Source of the DNA: UBA6054 sp963975575
Lineage (GTDB): Bacteria; Planctomycetota; Phycisphaerae; Phycisphaerales; UBA1924
DNA: 64,000 nt
Direction: 5' to 3'
NCBI GenBank assembly: GCA_963975575.1
Contig: CAXBHL010000001.1
Location: 62,001-126,000, forward strand
Shown: positions 1 to 9,763 of the stretch, piece after piece
How the letters are laid out: each line of letters starts with the position of its first letter
Numbering within the stretch: the first letter of the stretch is position 1
Made by a program: the position numbers and the translations under genes
Notes under the pieces: model-generated
Database searches by the model: none
Told to the model about the DNA's origin: nothing
The model's input: only the letters and a program-made list of their open reading frames with translations

Positions 1-1
1 G

Positions 2-1501
2 CAGGCCCGACAGGAACGACTGCGCACCCGCGGAGAGGACCGCCGCGGTCCGCGACGCCGGCGTGGGGCCGACCGCCGGCAGCTGGATCACCTGGTCGAG
101 CATGGCCGCGCCGCTCATCGCAAGCGCCACCGCGATCGACATGCGGATCAGCGTGCGACGCTCGCGGATCTCGCGCAGCTGGCTGATCGAGGCGGCGATG
201 CCGATGACCATCAGCGCCAGCATCCCGACCGGAAGCCCGAGCGCCATCGCCACGAACACCGACAGCACCGCGCTGATCGCCAGCGAGGTCCGCTGGTCGT
301 ACGCCACGCACAGCAGCACCGCCACGAGCACGACGGGCGTCAGAGAGGCCAGCCACATCAGCCGCGGATCGAACACGCCCAGCAGGCACGCCGAGGCGAC
401 CGCCGCCGCGAGCAGCAGCGTCAGCCAACCGATGCGCGCCGGACGCTGGGCGATCTTGGGGCAGAAGCTGGCGACGTAGCCCGCCAGGAGGATCGTCAGC
501 ACCGCGACCATGCCGAAGATGCCCGCCCGCCGGGCCATCAGCCGGGCCGCCCCGCCCCGCTCGCGGAACTGCTCGCGCTCACGGAGGAACAAGGCGAGCT
601 GGTCCGAGTCGAGCGTCTCGCCCCGCCCGAAGATCTTCTGCCCGACCGCGATCTCCCGCCGCACGGGCTGCACCCGATCGGCGGCCTTCTGCTGCGCCGC
701 GGTCGTGGCCGAGGCGTCGAAGGCGAAGGTCGGGCGCCCCGCGTTGATCAGCCGGTTGCGGACAAGCTCGTCCGTCGGCGCCTCAAACCCGGCGATCCGC
801 ACGATCCGATCGACCTCGCGACGCAGCATCTCCGCGTTCTCGACGTTGATCGCGTCCTCGCGGCTGACGCCCTGGGACCCGCCCCGCTCGTCGCGCAGCT
901 CGATGAGCGGGCTCAGCCCCTCCTGCGTCACGCGCTGCCAGCCCGTGCCGCTGAGCATCGGACGACGGCGCAGGATCTCGTCGAGCACCGTCACCCGGCT
1001 GGCCCACTGCGCCAACTGCGCGTCGTCGGCCGCCAGCGCCCGCATCGCGGCCAGCCGGTCCTCCGACAGGCCGAACTTGACGCGGATGTCCTGGTTCACG
1101 CCCGACAGCGTCTCCACGCCCGCCAGCGTCCGCGGCAGGTTCGCGATCGATGCCTTCAACTCCTCCAGCACCGGGCCGTCGGCGACGTAGATCCGCGGCG
1201 TGTTCTGCCGGGCCGCCTCGCGCACCATCTCGGTCTGGTTCGTGTCCTCGGTGTTGAACTCGATCCGCGCCAGGCGCGTCTCGCGCATGATCTGGCCGAC
1301 CGCCACCCGCGGCTGCTCGATCGTCCACCACGACAGCGTGCCCACCACGATCACGAAGAGCGCGCACGCCAGGATGCCCCAGCCCAGCGCCTCGTGATCG
1401 GCCAGCCCGATCAGGCGGTCGCGCCAACGCAGGCCACGCGTCGAGATGTTTACCCGAGACGTCGTGCCGCGACGAGCCGATTTGCCGGTTTCCTTGGCCA
1501 T
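2..1501 (-). CDS. 7TM-HD family (PgpH-like) phosphohydrolase, C-terminus outside window
   Basis: This open frame runs from ATG at 1501 to the left edge of the window without a stop, giving at least 500 residues. It begins MAKETGKSAR, has one transmembrane helix near residues 38-58, then a long extracytoplasmic region, then at least five hydrophobic helices in the last 170 visible residues. That is the order of the 7TM-HD family (B. subtilis PgpH): extracellular domain, seven helices, cytosolic HD domain. In PgpH the HD domain hydrolyses cyclic di-AMP. The HD domain itself lies outside the window, so catalytic residues cannot be checked. The gene follows phoH by 21 bp on the same strand; phoH, 7TM-HD and ybeY are commonly adjacent, so ybeY may be next. 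Confidence 0.85.
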   Translation of the reverse strand, partial: MAKETGKSARRGTTSRVNISTRGLRWRDRLIGLADHEALGWGILACALFVIVVGTLSWWTIEQPRVAVGQIMRETRLARIEFNTEDTNQTEMVREAARQNTPRIYVADGPVLEELKASIANLPRTLAGVETLSGVNQDIRVKFGLSEDRLAAMRALAADDAQLAQWASRVTVLDEILRRRPMLSGTGWQRVTQEGLSPLIELRDERGGSQGVSREDAINVENAEMLRREVDRIVRIAGFEAPTDELVRNRLINAGRPTFAFDASATTAAQQKAADRVQPVRREIAVGQKIFGRGETLDSDQLALFLREREQFRERGGAARLMARRAGIFGMVAVLTILLAGYVASFCPKIAQRPARIGWLTLLLAAAVASACLLGVFDPRLMWLASLTPVVLVAVLLCVAYDQRTSLAISAVLSVFVAMALGLPVGMLALMVIGIAASISQLREIRERRTLIRMSIAVALAMSGAAMLDQVIQLPAVGPTPASRTAAVLSAGAQSFLSGL

Positions 1502-1522
1502 GAACCCTTTCAGCCTACCCGG

Positions 1523-2566
1523 TCAGCCGACCGGATCGGGCACCGCCCCGTCCACGCTGCCCGGATCCTCACGCAGGGCCTGCTCGACCGCCTCGCGGTA
1601 CGCCCGGTGGTCTTCCGAGGCCCCGTACGCATCGACTATCCGCTGCACAAGCTTGTGCCGGACCACGTCCTGCCCGCTCAGGGCCACCATCCCCACCCCG
1701 CGGACCCGGCGCAGACGACGCACCGCGTCGATCAGGCCCGATTCCGTCGGGTCCGGCAGGTCGATCTGCGTGGTATCCCCAGTCACGATCATCTTGCTCC
1801 CGTGCCCCATCCGGGTCAGGAACATCTTCATCTGCCCCTTGGTCGTGTTCTGCGCCTCGTCCAGAATAATGACCGCCCCGTTCAGGGTGCGACCACGCAT
1901 GAACGCCAGCGGCACCACCTCGACCACGTCCGACTCGATGAACCGGCGCAGGTCCCGGTACTCCATCATGTCGTGCAACGCGTCCAGCAGCGGGCGAAGG
2001 TAGGGGTTGACCTTCTCTTCCAGCCCCCCGGGCAGGAATCCGAGCTTCTCGCCAGCCTCCACCGCGGGGCGGCACAGGATCACCCGCGAGACGTCCCCCT
2101 CGCGCAGCATGTGCACCGCCGCCGCCACCGCCAGGTAGGTCTTGCCCGTGCCCGCCGGTCCGAAGCCGAAAGTCAGGTCGTTGTTCCGGATCGCGTCCAG
2201 GTACAGCCGCTGGTTGTCGGTCTTGGGCTCGACCGGCTGCCCGGCCGCGTAGACCCGCAGGCGTCCGTCCCAGCCGGGAGACCGCCCGCGCCCCATCTCC
2301 CGGCGCGCCCGCCCGGACTCGCCCGCGATCAGCCCGAGGACCTCCTCGCGCGAAACCGCCGCACCGGCCCGGGCCCGCCGGCCCAGCTCGTCGAACACCC
2401 GCCGGGCGACCCCCAGCTCGGGCTCTTCCCCGCGCAGCACGATCGACCCGTCGCGGACCGACACCGCCACGCCCAGCGCCTCACGGATCAGCTTGAGATT
2501 GCGTTCCCCCGACCCGGTCATGCGGATCGAGTCGTGCCCCGGGGGCATGGCGATGCTGACTTCCAA
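1523..2566 (-). CDS. phoH: PhoH family ATPase
   Basis: This is a cytosolic P-loop ATPase of the PhoH/YbeZ family, 347 residues, the usual length for the group. Walker A is GPAGTGKT at residues 136-143 and Walker B with the family signature is VIILDEAQNTT at about 232-242. An N-terminal KH-like stretch precedes the ATPase core. YbeZ-type proteins work with YbeY in RNA and ribosome maturation; that role is family knowledge, not shown here. The start is TTG at 2566 with a GGAG about 8 bases upstream; an in-frame ATG at 2548 is an alternative. It probably forms an operon with the downstream 7TM-HD gene (21 bp gap). Confidence 0.93.
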   Translation of the reverse strand: MEVSIAMPPGHDSIRMTGSGERNLKLIREALGVAVSVRDGSIVLRGEEPELGVARRVFDELGRRARAGAAVSREEVLGLIAGESGRARREMGRGRSPGWDGRLRVYAAGQPVEPKTDNQRLYLDAIRNNDLTFGFGPAGTGKTYLAVAAAVHMLREGDVSRVILCRPAVEAGEKLGFLPGGLEEKVNPYLRPLLDALHDMMEYRDLRRFIESDVVEVVPLAFMRGRTLNGAVIILDEAQNTTKGQMKMFLTRMGHGSKMIVTGDTTQIDLPDPTESGLIDAVRRLRRVRGVGMVALSGQDVVRHKLVQRIVDAYGASEDHRAYREAVEQALREDPGSVDGAVPDPVG

Positions 2567-2665
2567 GCGTGCTCCACTCCGTCCGTGCTAGGCTGCCGAC
2601 CACGCGCCGCCGCCCAACACCTCGGCCAGCCCGCGGGCCGGCCGAACGATCGCAAGGTGAAGTAT

Positions 2666-3172
2666 ATGAGCGCCACCCGCCGGAAAGCCCATCGGCCCGC
2701 AAACCGTCCCGCGACCGGGATTTGCGCCCGCCCGGCCCGACCGGCCCCCCCGCCCGGCTTGGCCCGGACGACCTGTTTGGCGTGGATCGGCCTTGCGCTG
2801 GCGTTGGCCGGGTGCCGGGCCGACCCCGTCCCCCAGCCCCGACCCCGCCTGAGCGGGCCGGAACGGACCGTGCAGGCCGCCGACCCGGCCCAAAACCGCA
2901 CCCCCGCCCAGCTCCCCGGCTGGGCCCGCATCGACCGGGCCGTGGCCGGGGGCGCCATCGAGCACCTCGTCGTGGCCACCCCCGTCGAGACCATCGGCGT
3001 CCGCTTCCGGACCTACCGCCTGCTCGGCCCCCGCGACCAGCCCGGCGAACTCCTGGTCGAACGGACCGAAACAGATCTCAAGCTCACCATCCGCCTGGGC
3101 CGCTTCGGCGACCCGGAACTCGAGCAGGCCGTGCTCGCCGAGATCCGCAAGGCACTGGCGAACGCCGGCTAG
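2666..3172 (+). CDS. hypothetical small lipoprotein
   Basis: This 168-residue protein has no family I recognise. ATG at 2666 is preceded by AAGGTGA at a good distance. A hydrophobic stretch ends in the lipobox LAGC with the acceptor cysteine at residue 50. The region before the hydrophobic segment is unusually long and Arg/Pro-rich for a lipoprotein signal, so a downstream TTG start near residue 38 is possible. The mature part is about 118 residues with mixed charge and no clear repeats. It is transcribed divergently from phoH and its end meets the 3' end of the sensor kinase gene, overlapping it by 4 bp. Function unknown. Confidence 0.6.
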   Translation: MSATRRKAHRPANRPATGICARPARPAPPPGLARTTCLAWIGLALALAGCRADPVPQPRPRLSGPERTVQAADPAQNRTPAQLPGWARIDRAVAGGAIEHLVVATPVETIGVRFRTYRLLGPRDQPGELLVERTETDLKLTIRLGRFGDPELEQAVLAEIRKALANAG

Positions 3173-4536
3173 CCGGCTGACCCGCCCACGCAACGGGGCA
3201 GCTCGACGATCATCGTCGTGCCCTGCTGGTACACGCTCTCGACCGCGATCTGGCCGCCCAGCCGGCGCGTCGCGTGCTTGGCGATCGCCAGGCCGAGCCC
3301 GGTGCCGCGTTGGACGGTGCCGCCCGTGCGGGCACGGTCCACCTGGTAGAACCGCTCGAAGATCCGCTGCTGGTGCGCGAGGGGGATGCCGATGCCCCGG
3401 TCCCGCACGCGGATCCGCACGCCGCCCGGCAGATCGGCCCCCGCCGGCGCCGGGTTCACCGGGTCGATCGGGATCGACGCCGGCTCGGCCGAGAGCTCCA
3501 CCGCCGTGCCGTCGCGGGCGAACTTGGTCGCGTTCTCGACCAGGTTCCGCAGGATCAGCTCCAGCAGCACCGGGTCGGTCCGAACCACGGCCACCCCATC
3601 GGCGACCGTGCACTCCATCCGCAGGCCCTTGCGCTTGCAGATCGCCTCGAACTGATCGCGCTGGTGCCCGAACGCGTCCGCCAGCGACACGTCGGCAAGA
3701 GTGGGGGGCATGTCCGCCGACTCAAGCTTGGACAGGTCCAGCAGGTCGTTGACGAGCGCCTCGAGCCGGGCGGCGTTGGCGGCCACCATGCCCGTCAGAC
3801 GCTCGAGCATCGCCGGATCGTCGCGGGCCGGGCCCCGGAGCGTCTCGGCGGCCCCGCGGATCGACGCGATGGGCGTGCGCAGCTCGTGCGACGCGTTCGC
3901 CGCGAAATCGGCCTTCAGGTCCGCCGCCTTGACCAGCTCGGTCACGTCCCGCAGGGTCACCACGCAGCCCGAGCCGCGCTCCAGCGTGTCGGCCGAGACG
4001 ATCAGCGTCCGCAGCTCGCCCTCGATCGGCAGCTTGAGCCGCGCCCGTCCCGGCTCCCCCGCGCGGGCGTGCCGCTCCATCTCGTGCAGTTCCGTCTGCG
4101 TGAACAACTCGTCGAACCGCACGCCGGCCAGGTTCCGCCCCCCGCCCAGCGTCCGCGAGGCCGACCTCGACGCCACCGTGATCACGCCGGCGGCGTCCGT
4201 GGCGATGATGGGCGTTCCCGCCGCGTCGAGCACCTGGCGCAGGCGTTCGTGCCGCGCTTCGCCCGCCCGCGCCGCTCTCGCCGCATCAGCCAAATGTGCC
4301 CGCTCGCGTTCGTCGGCGAGCCGGTCGCGACGCACCGTCCAGACCAGCCAGACCATCGCTCCCAACGCCACGACCAGGGCCGCCTTCATGAACAAGCCCA
4401 CGATGACGGCGCTGGCCGCCACCGCGGCCGGCAGCGGCCACCGGTCACGCCCCGGGCGTGGATCGCTGTGGATGGGTTGTGGATGTTCTGCCACGGCGGA
4501 TTGTTCCGTCCCGGTTCTCTCCGGGCCGTCCCGCAC
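3169..4536 (-). CDS. PhoR-like sensor histidine kinase
   Basis: This 455-residue kinase has two hydrophobic segments at about residues 37-67, a PAS-like domain at about 100-200, then HisKA and HATPase domains. The phospho-acceptor is H217 in ASHELRTP, the N box is NLVENATKF from N331, and the glycine boxes are DRGIGI (379-384) and GTGLGLA (411-417). The layout of short membrane anchor, PAS, HisKA and HATPase is that of PhoR-type kinases. It lies 23 bp downstream of an OmpR-family regulator and is its likely partner. The start is GTG at 4536 with no strong Shine-Dalgarno sequence, so a later start is possible. The link to phosphate sensing rests on architecture and on the neighbouring OprO/P-type porins; pst and phoU are not in the window. 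Confidence 0.88.
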   Translation of the reverse strand: MRDGPERTGTEQSAVAEHPQPIHSDPRPGRDRWPLPAAVAASAVIVGLFMKAALVVALGAMVWLVWTVRRDRLADERERAHLADAARAARAGEARHERLRQVLDAAGTPIIATDAAGVITVASRSASRTLGGGRNLAGVRFDELFTQTELHEMERHARAGEPGRARLKLPIEGELRTLIVSADTLERGSGCVVTLRDVTELVKAADLKADFAANASHELRTPIASIRGAAETLRGPARDDPAMLERLTGMVAANAARLEALVNDLLDLSKLESADMPPTLADVSLADAFGHQRDQFEAICKRKGLRMECTVADGVAVVRTDPVLLELILRNLVENATKFARDGTAVELSAEPASIPIDPVNPAPAGADLPGGVRIRVRDRGIGIPLAHQQRIFERFYQVDRARTGGTVQRGTGLGLAIAKHATRRLGGQIAVESVYQQGTTMIVELPRCVGGSAG

Positions 4537-4559
4537 CCGAGCGGGCGGTGCCGGGGTCG

Positions 4560-5273
4560 TCAGGTGGGCGAATCGGCGGTCTCGGGCTCGGTGCTGGCCC
4601 GGTAGCCCACCCCGCGGACGGTCTTGATCATCCCGGCGTGGTCGCCCAGCTTCTTGCGGATCGACGTGATGTGCACGTCAATGGTCCGCTCGGTCACCGT
4701 CACCCCCGGCCCGATGGCACGCGAGATCAACGCGGGGCGGCTGAGCACTTTGCCCTGCGCGCTCACCAGCGCGGCCAGCAGACGAAACTCGGTGATCGTC
4801 AGCTTCATCTCTTCGCCGTCCACGAACGCGGCATGCTCGTCCAGGTCGATCGTCACCGGGCCCAGGCTCAGCTCGGCCTTCTTCACCCCGGCCCCGCCGC
4901 CACGCCGGGCGACCGCCTTGACCCGCGCCAGCAGCACCTGCATCGAGAACGGCTTGGCGATGTAGTCGTCGGCCCCCGCGTCCAGGCCCTCCAGCTCGTG
5001 CTTCTCCTCGGCCCGGGCGGTCAGCATCAGGATCGGGATCGAGGCCGTGCCCGTCTGGCTGCGCAGGCGTCGGGCGACCTCCAGCCCGGAAAGCCCGGGC
5101 ATCATCACGTCGAGCACGATCACGTCGGGCTGGCGGGTGCGGACCAGCTCGAGGGCTTTGAGCCCGTCGGTGGCCGTCACGACCTCGTGCCCGTCCTGGC
5201 GGATGTTGTATGCGACCAGTTCGAGCAGATCTGGCTCGTCATCGACCACCATGACAGTCAGCGGGACGGACAT
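4560..5273 (-). CDS. PhoB-like OmpR-family response regulator
   Basis: This is a 237-residue response regulator with a receiver domain and a winged-helix DNA-binding domain. The acidic pocket is D11/D12, the phosphorylation site is D55 in VIVLDVMMP, and the switch residues T85 and K107 (ADDYIAKPF) are present. The C-terminal domain ends with the OmpR-type hairpin (IKTVRGVGYRA). ATG at 5273 follows a GGAGGAG ribosome-binding site. It is first in a two-gene operon with the PhoR-like kinase. The adjacent phosphate-selective-type porin cluster makes a PhoB role plausible, but several OmpR-family regulators would look similar. Confidence 0.9.
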   Translation of the reverse strand: MSVPLTVMVVDDEPDLLELVAYNIRQDGHEVVTATDGLKALELVRTRQPDVIVLDVMMPGLSGLEVARRLRSQTGTASIPILMLTARAEEKHELEGLDAGADDYIAKPFSMQVLLARVKAVARRGGGAGVKKAELSLGPVTIDLDEHAAFVDGEEMKLTITEFRLLAALVSAQGKVLSRPALISRAIGPGVTVTERTIDVHITSIRKKLGDHAGMIKTVRGVGYRASTEPETADSPT

Positions 5274-5515
5274 CCGGGCTCCTCCGTTCTGGGGCCCATC
5301 AGCCTATCTCCCCCGCGCCCCATACTCCCGTGCGGGGCCGCGATTTACCGTATCTGAACGCACCCCCGGGCGGCCCGTCATCTCCCTCGCGGGCGCGGAC
5401 CCCCCAAATGTGCTCCGGGCGGGCCGGAGCGGCCGACTTCACCTCCCGGGCCAAGATTCCGCGGACGATCCCGCGCGCCGCTCGATCCGGGCCCGCCAGT
5501 GGGGAACGATCCGCC

Positions 5516-6868
5516 ATGCCAAAGACCCTGCCCGGACCGTCCGCCGCCCTGATCCTCGCCCTGGCCGCCCTGCCTGCCGGCGCCGGCGACGCACGGGAGC
5601 TGGCCGCCCGGCTGCGGTCCGAGACCGCCTTCAACGCCGAGGCGATGCGGGCCGCCAACGTCGCCCCGGTCCCCATGTCGGCCTCGCTGCTGATCCAGAC
5701 CCGCTACATGTACAACGTCCGCAAGAACCCCTCGCCCACAGGCAGCCGCATCGACACCGTCGGGTTCGACCTCCCCCGCGCCCAGCTCCGCCTGGACGCC
5801 AACATCGCCAACGAGCAGCTCCTCGCCCACGTGATGTTCGATTTCGGTAACGCCGAGGGCGACCGCGGGCGAGGCCGCGGCGCCGACAGCGACCCTTCGG
5901 GTGAGGGCTCGCCCGAACTCCGCGAGGCGTGGGCCCAGTACAACTTCTCGGGCGAGCAGACCGGCTACTACCTCAAGGCTGGCCAGTTCCGCTCCCTCCT
6001 TCTGTACGAAGAATCCATCGCCCCCGAGTTCCAGCTCGCCGTCGAGCGGTCGGTCACCAACGAGTTCTTCGCCCCGGGCAACACGCAGGGCGTGGCTCTG
6101 GGCTTCGTCGGCCCGGACATCGCGTGGGAAGTGTCGTTCAACGACGGGATCGACAGCCTCGGCAGCCGCCAGACCGTCAATACAGCCTTCGACTCGCCCT
6201 TCGAGGCCGACTTCGCCGTCTCGTCCCGCGTGGACTGGAAGCTCGCGGGCGACTGGTCCCGGTTCGAGGACTTCACCTCGTGGCGCGGCGAGGACGTCGC
6301 GGCCCGCGTGGGCGCCGGGCTGCACTGGGAGCGTCGCGGCGATACGAACCCGGCCGCCTTCATCCCCGACTTCATCGTCGGCGTCGGCGACGCCCTGGAT
6401 TTCACCAACATCACCTGGACCGTCGACGCCTCGTACGAGGGAGACGGGTGGCACGCGTTCGTCGCCTACGTGGGCCAGCGCCTCGAGTGGGAGATCGACT
6501 CACCCGTGGTCGGGACGCTCATCCTCACCCAGCACGGCATCGTGGGCCAGGCGGGCGTCTTCTTCATCGACGACGTCGAGGTCTTCGCCCGCTACGAGGG
6601 CTTCCTGATCGACTCGGCCCTGATCGAGGGCTTCGGGGCGCAGGAGGACTACTACCACTTCCTGACCCTCGGCCTGAACTACTTCCTCACCCCCCGCTCG
6701 CACGCCGCCAAGTTCAGCTTCGACCTGACCACCGCACTGACCGACAGCGACGTGCTCGACGCGGGCACGACGAGTTCGGTCTTCTTCCCCGACCCCACCG
6801 TGACCGGATTGCTGGGTGGATCACCCGAAGAATGGCTGATGCGGGCCCAGTTCCAGTTTTTGTTCTAA
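5516..6868 (+). CDS. OprO/OprP-like outer membrane porin 1
   Basis: This is a predicted beta-barrel porin of the phosphate-selective porin O/P family, 450 residues from ATG 5516. The start was chosen because it opens a signal peptide (MPKTLPGPSAALILALAALP with an Ala-rich cleavage region); the frame continues upstream without a signal sequence. The barrel contains the family landmark of a strand ending in GQFRSLLLYEE followed by a conserved ER(S) segment, and the protein ends ...FQFLF. A terminal Phe is the usual BAM recognition residue. It is the first of five consecutive paralogues and is the most divergent, lacking the LDLDRAYASELR start of the mature protein seen in porins 2-4. Actual substrate is unknown. 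Confidence 0.85.
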   Translation: MPKTLPGPSAALILALAALPAGAGDARELAARLRSETAFNAEAMRAANVAPVPMSASLLIQTRYMYNVRKNPSPTGSRIDTVGFDLPRAQLRLDANIANEQLLAHVMFDFGNAEGDRGRGRGADSDPSGEGSPELREAWAQYNFSGEQTGYYLKAGQFRSLLLYEESIAPEFQLAVERSVTNEFFAPGNTQGVALGFVGPDIAWEVSFNDGIDSLGSRQTVNTAFDSPFEADFAVSSRVDWKLAGDWSRFEDFTSWRGEDVAARVGAGLHWERRGDTNPAAFIPDFIVGVGDALDFTNITWTVDASYEGDGWHAFVAYVGQRLEWEIDSPVVGTLILTQHGIVGQAGVFFIDDVEVFARYEGFLIDSALIEGFGAQEDYYHFLTLGLNYFLTPRSHAAKFSFDLTTALTDSDVLDAGTTSSVFFPDPTVTGLLGGSPEEWLMRAQFQFLF

Positions 6869-6933
6869 CTGATTGTGCAAACTCGGGTTATCCTCGGTAG
6901 AACCCGGGTTTTCAACGATCCGGATGACCATCG

Positions 6934-6968
6934 CCGGCCGACCCCCACCCCGGGTCGGCCGGTTTTTT
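6934..6968 (+). terminator. Rho-independent terminator after porin 1
   Basis: An 11-bp GC-rich stem (6934-6944 paired with 6952-6962) is followed directly by a run of six T. A second, weaker inverted repeat (6879-6889 with 6901-6911, one wobble pair) lies just upstream, giving a possible double terminator. Confidence 0.85.
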
Positions 6969-7020
6969 GTGCCCGATCCCGAAGTTAATTTAGTAATCAC
7001 AAACTTTTCGACCGATCCCC

Positions 7021-7050
7021 TTGAGCAGGCCGGTTAGGTTGTCCTAGCAT
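7021..7050 (+). promoter_or_regulatory. candidate sigma70-type promoter of porin 2
   Basis: TTGAGC (7021-7026) and TAGCAT (7045-7050) are separated by 18 bp, upstream of the porin 2 start at 7128. The same TAGCAT box recurs upstream of porin 3 (8502-8507) and porin 5 (11574-11579), although there no convincing -35 box precedes it. Confidence 0.45.
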
Positions 7051-7127
7051 CCGGCTCTCAACCTCTCTCCAACCCTCGGGCCCGTGGCCCCTGGTGCGGG
7101 GAAGCGCTCGGAAGAGCGGGGCATCCA

Positions 7128-8435
7128 ATGAAATCGTTCCCCATCACCGCATCCGTCCTCTCCGTGCTCGCCGGTTCGGCGTTCGCGCAGTCGGGCCTGG
7201 ACCTGGACCGTGCCTACGCGTCCGAACTGCGGGCGGAGGCGCAGGAGCGTGCGAGCTTCCTGGGCACGAACAACGCGGCGAACATCAGCGTCTCGGCGGT
7301 CATGCAGGCCCGTTACATGGCCAGCTTCCGCGACGAGCAGCCTGGCGGCTCGCTCGGCGACGACGACACCACCCTCGGTTTCAGCATCCCCCGCGCCCAG
7401 ATCCGTCTGAGCGGGCAGGTCACCGAGTCGATCTCGGGCCACGTCAGCTTCGACTTCGGCGCCGCCGAGACCAACGGCCGCTACGACTCCGGCACGGGCC
7501 ACCTGCTCACCGCCTTCGGCGCGTGGGCCGTCGACGACAACTGGACCCTGCTCATCGGCCAGTGGCACAACCCCGTCGTGGCCGAGGAGGGCGTCGAGTC
7601 CGAGTTCGGCCTCGCGGTCGAGCGTTCGGTCGTCAACGAGTTCTTCAACCCCGGCTACACCCAGGGCGTCGCCGCGGTCTACACCGGCGACAACTGGAAG
7701 GCCCTGGCGGCCTTCTCCGACGGCGCCGCGTACATCGGCAACCCGGACACCGCCGGCTCGGCCTTCACCTCCGCGGGCGAGAACGACTGGAACTTCACCG
7801 GTCGCCTGGACTTCCTGGTCTCCGGCACCTGGGACCAGTTCACCGACTTCGCCAGCTGGCGCGGCTCGAACTACGGCGTCAAACTCGGCGCGGGCGGGCA
7901 CTACCAGCAGCAGGGCAACACCAATCCGACCACCGGAACATGGGGGGTCCTGGGCGGCGTGGCCTACGACGAGATCGACGTCGCCCTCTGGACCGTGGAC
8001 GCCATGGTCCAGGGCGACGGCTGGAACGTCTTCGCGGCCTACGTCGGCCACCAGATCGACGTCACCCCGACCGCCGGCACCCTGCCGACCTTCGTCAACC
8101 ACGGCGCGGTCGTCCAGGGCGGCCTGTTCGTCACCGACCAGACCGAGCTGTTCGCCCGCTACGACGGCCTTTTCCTCGATTCCGACCTCGTTTCCACCGC
8201 TGGCACGGTCGAGGACAACTTCCACTACCTCACCGCCGGCTTCAACTACTTCCTCGTCCCCGAGTCGCACGCGGCCAAGTTCACGGCCGACGCGGTCTAC
8301 TCCTTCAGCGACACCGACACCCTCGACGCCCTGGCCCCCTCTCCCGGGGGGTTCAACGGCCCGAGCACCACGGGCCTGCTGGGGGTTTCCGACGGCGAGT
8401 TGCTGCTGCGGGCCCAGATGACATTGGTCTTCTGA
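7128..8435 (+). CDS. OprO/OprP-like outer membrane porin 2
   Basis: This is a 435-residue porin with a signal peptide ending AGSAFAQ and a mature start SGLDLDRAYASELRAEAQ shared with porins 3 and 4. A strand with GQWHNPVVAEE is followed by AVERSVVNEFF, the same pattern as the GQFKxPF...ER motif of OprP-type porins. The C-terminal residue is Phe. It has its own candidate promoter and sits between terminators, so it may be controlled independently of porin 1. Outer-membrane location is inferred from the signal peptide, Tyr/Trp-rich alternating strands and terminal Phe. Confidence 0.87.
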   Translation: MKSFPITASVLSVLAGSAFAQSGLDLDRAYASELRAEAQERASFLGTNNAANISVSAVMQARYMASFRDEQPGGSLGDDDTTLGFSIPRAQIRLSGQVTESISGHVSFDFGAAETNGRYDSGTGHLLTAFGAWAVDDNWTLLIGQWHNPVVAEEGVESEFGLAVERSVVNEFFNPGYTQGVAAVYTGDNWKALAAFSDGAAYIGNPDTAGSAFTSAGENDWNFTGRLDFLVSGTWDQFTDFASWRGSNYGVKLGAGGHYQQQGNTNPTTGTWGVLGGVAYDEIDVALWTVDAMVQGDGWNVFAAYVGHQIDVTPTAGTLPTFVNHGAVVQGGLFVTDQTELFARYDGLFLDSDLVSTAGTVEDNFHYLTAGFNYFLVPESHAAKFTADAVYSFSDTDTLDALAPSPGGFNGPSTTGLLGVSDGELLLRAQMTLVF

Positions 8436-8455
8436 CCGGCAAGAATCGCTCATCC

Positions 8456-8487
8456 CGGGCGGAACCCGAAAGGGTTCTTCCCGATTT
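8456..8487 (+). terminator. weak terminator-like hairpin after porin 2
   Basis: GAACCC and GGGTTC pair around a GAAA loop (8462-8467 with 8472-8477), extended outward by CGGG/CCCG across an internal loop, and followed by a short T-rich stretch. The poly-T run is only four bases, so termination may be partial. Confidence 0.4.
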
Positions 8488-8511
8488 TCGGACGAAGCGC
8501 GTAGCATCGGC

Positions 8512-9763
8512 CGATAGTAAGTGCAAACACACCGGCTCCGGGACGGGTCGTTCCGGGCGGGGTGGGGTGCCCCGCGGCCAACCGGCCGGTGTGGAACATG
8601 CCTAGGAAATGGACGGTCCGGCGTACCCGGGCGTCCGAGAGTCATCCGGAGATTCACAGATGAACAAGCTCGCTCAGATTTCTGCGATCACGATCGCGTC
8701 GTCCGCCGGCCTCGCCGCCGCGGGTTCCCTCGACCTGGACCGCGCTTACGCCTCCGAGCTGCGCTCGGACGCCGGCGCGTACTCGGTCCTGAACAGCAAC
8801 GCCTCGAACATCACCGTGTCGGCCGGCTTCCGGTTCGGCTACAACGCCAACTTCCGCGACAACGACAGCCTCGGTGACGACGACACCACCATCGGCTTCG
8901 GCTTCCAGACCACCGAGATCCGCGTCTCGGGCCAGGTGACCGACTCGATCACCGCCACCATGAGCTTCGGCTTCAACGAGTACCTCTACGGCATCGACCC
9001 CTTCGAGGACAGCGACACCGCGTACCTCGAGGACGCGTACGCCGACTGGGCCATCAACGACACCTTCACGCTCCGCATGGGCCAGTTCATCCAGTCGTTC
9101 TCGGCCGGTCGCTCGATCTCCGAGTTCCACGGCACCAACGTGTTCCGCTCCGGCGCCGAGCAGGAAGTCGGCGACGTCGGCTTCACCCAGGGCGTCGAGG
9201 CCCACTTCGGCGGCGACACCTGGTCGGGTGCCATCGGCTTCACCGACGGCCCGGACACCGACGGCGCCGACTTCGCCGACTCGAGCGAGGCCGACTGGGC
9301 GCTCAACGCCCGGTTCGACTTCTTCTCCGACTCGGACAAGGCCCGCTTCGACCACCGCGCCTCGTGGCGTGGCTCCTCGAACGCCTGGCGTCTGGGCGGC
9401 GGCCTGATCTACGCCACCTACGGCAGCACGAACCCGACCCCGTCGGACCGTGACGACCTGTGGTACACCATCGACGGCGCGTACCAGGGCGACGGCTGGC
9501 AGATCAACGCCGCGTTCTTCGGCATGAACACCGACCCGGACGGCGGCTCGGACACCGACACGACCGCGTTCGAGGTCGGCGGCTCGATGTTCTTCAACGA
9601 TCAGACCGAGGGCTACGCCCGCTTCGACATGATCATGTTCGACGACGCCGTCGTCTCCCCCGAGGACACCTTCAGCTTCCTCGCCGGCGGCGTGAACCAC
9701 TACCTCGTGCCCGAGTCGCACGCGGCCCGCCTGACGGCCGAGCTGGGCTACTCCTTCCAGGAC
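8512..9763 (+). repeat. tandem duplication, copy A (leader plus porin 3)
   Basis: The block from 8512 (leader start) through the porin 3 barrel reappears at 9977-11222. The offset is 1465 bp in the leader and 1459 bp after a two-codon difference in the signal peptide. From about 8752 to 9763 I see no mismatch by eye; the leader and the last 35 codons differ. The copies are direct and adjacent. Confidence 0.95.
8528..8593 (+). promoter_or_regulatory. structured 5' leader of porin 3
   Basis: CACACCGG (8528-8535) can pair with CCGGTGTG (8586-8593), and the stem can extend two more pairs inward. The 50-base interior contains a smaller GCGGGG/CCCCGC hairpin. The matching leader of porin 4 carries C-to-T changes that keep both pairs as G-U. 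It lies about 65 bases before the start codon. No known riboswitch class was recognised. Confidence 0.4.

Noticed and set aside
7051..7127. Cobalamin-type riboswitch before porin 2
   Set aside because: The stretch has a GC-rich hairpin-forming sequence but lacks the B12-box and the conserved multi-helix core.
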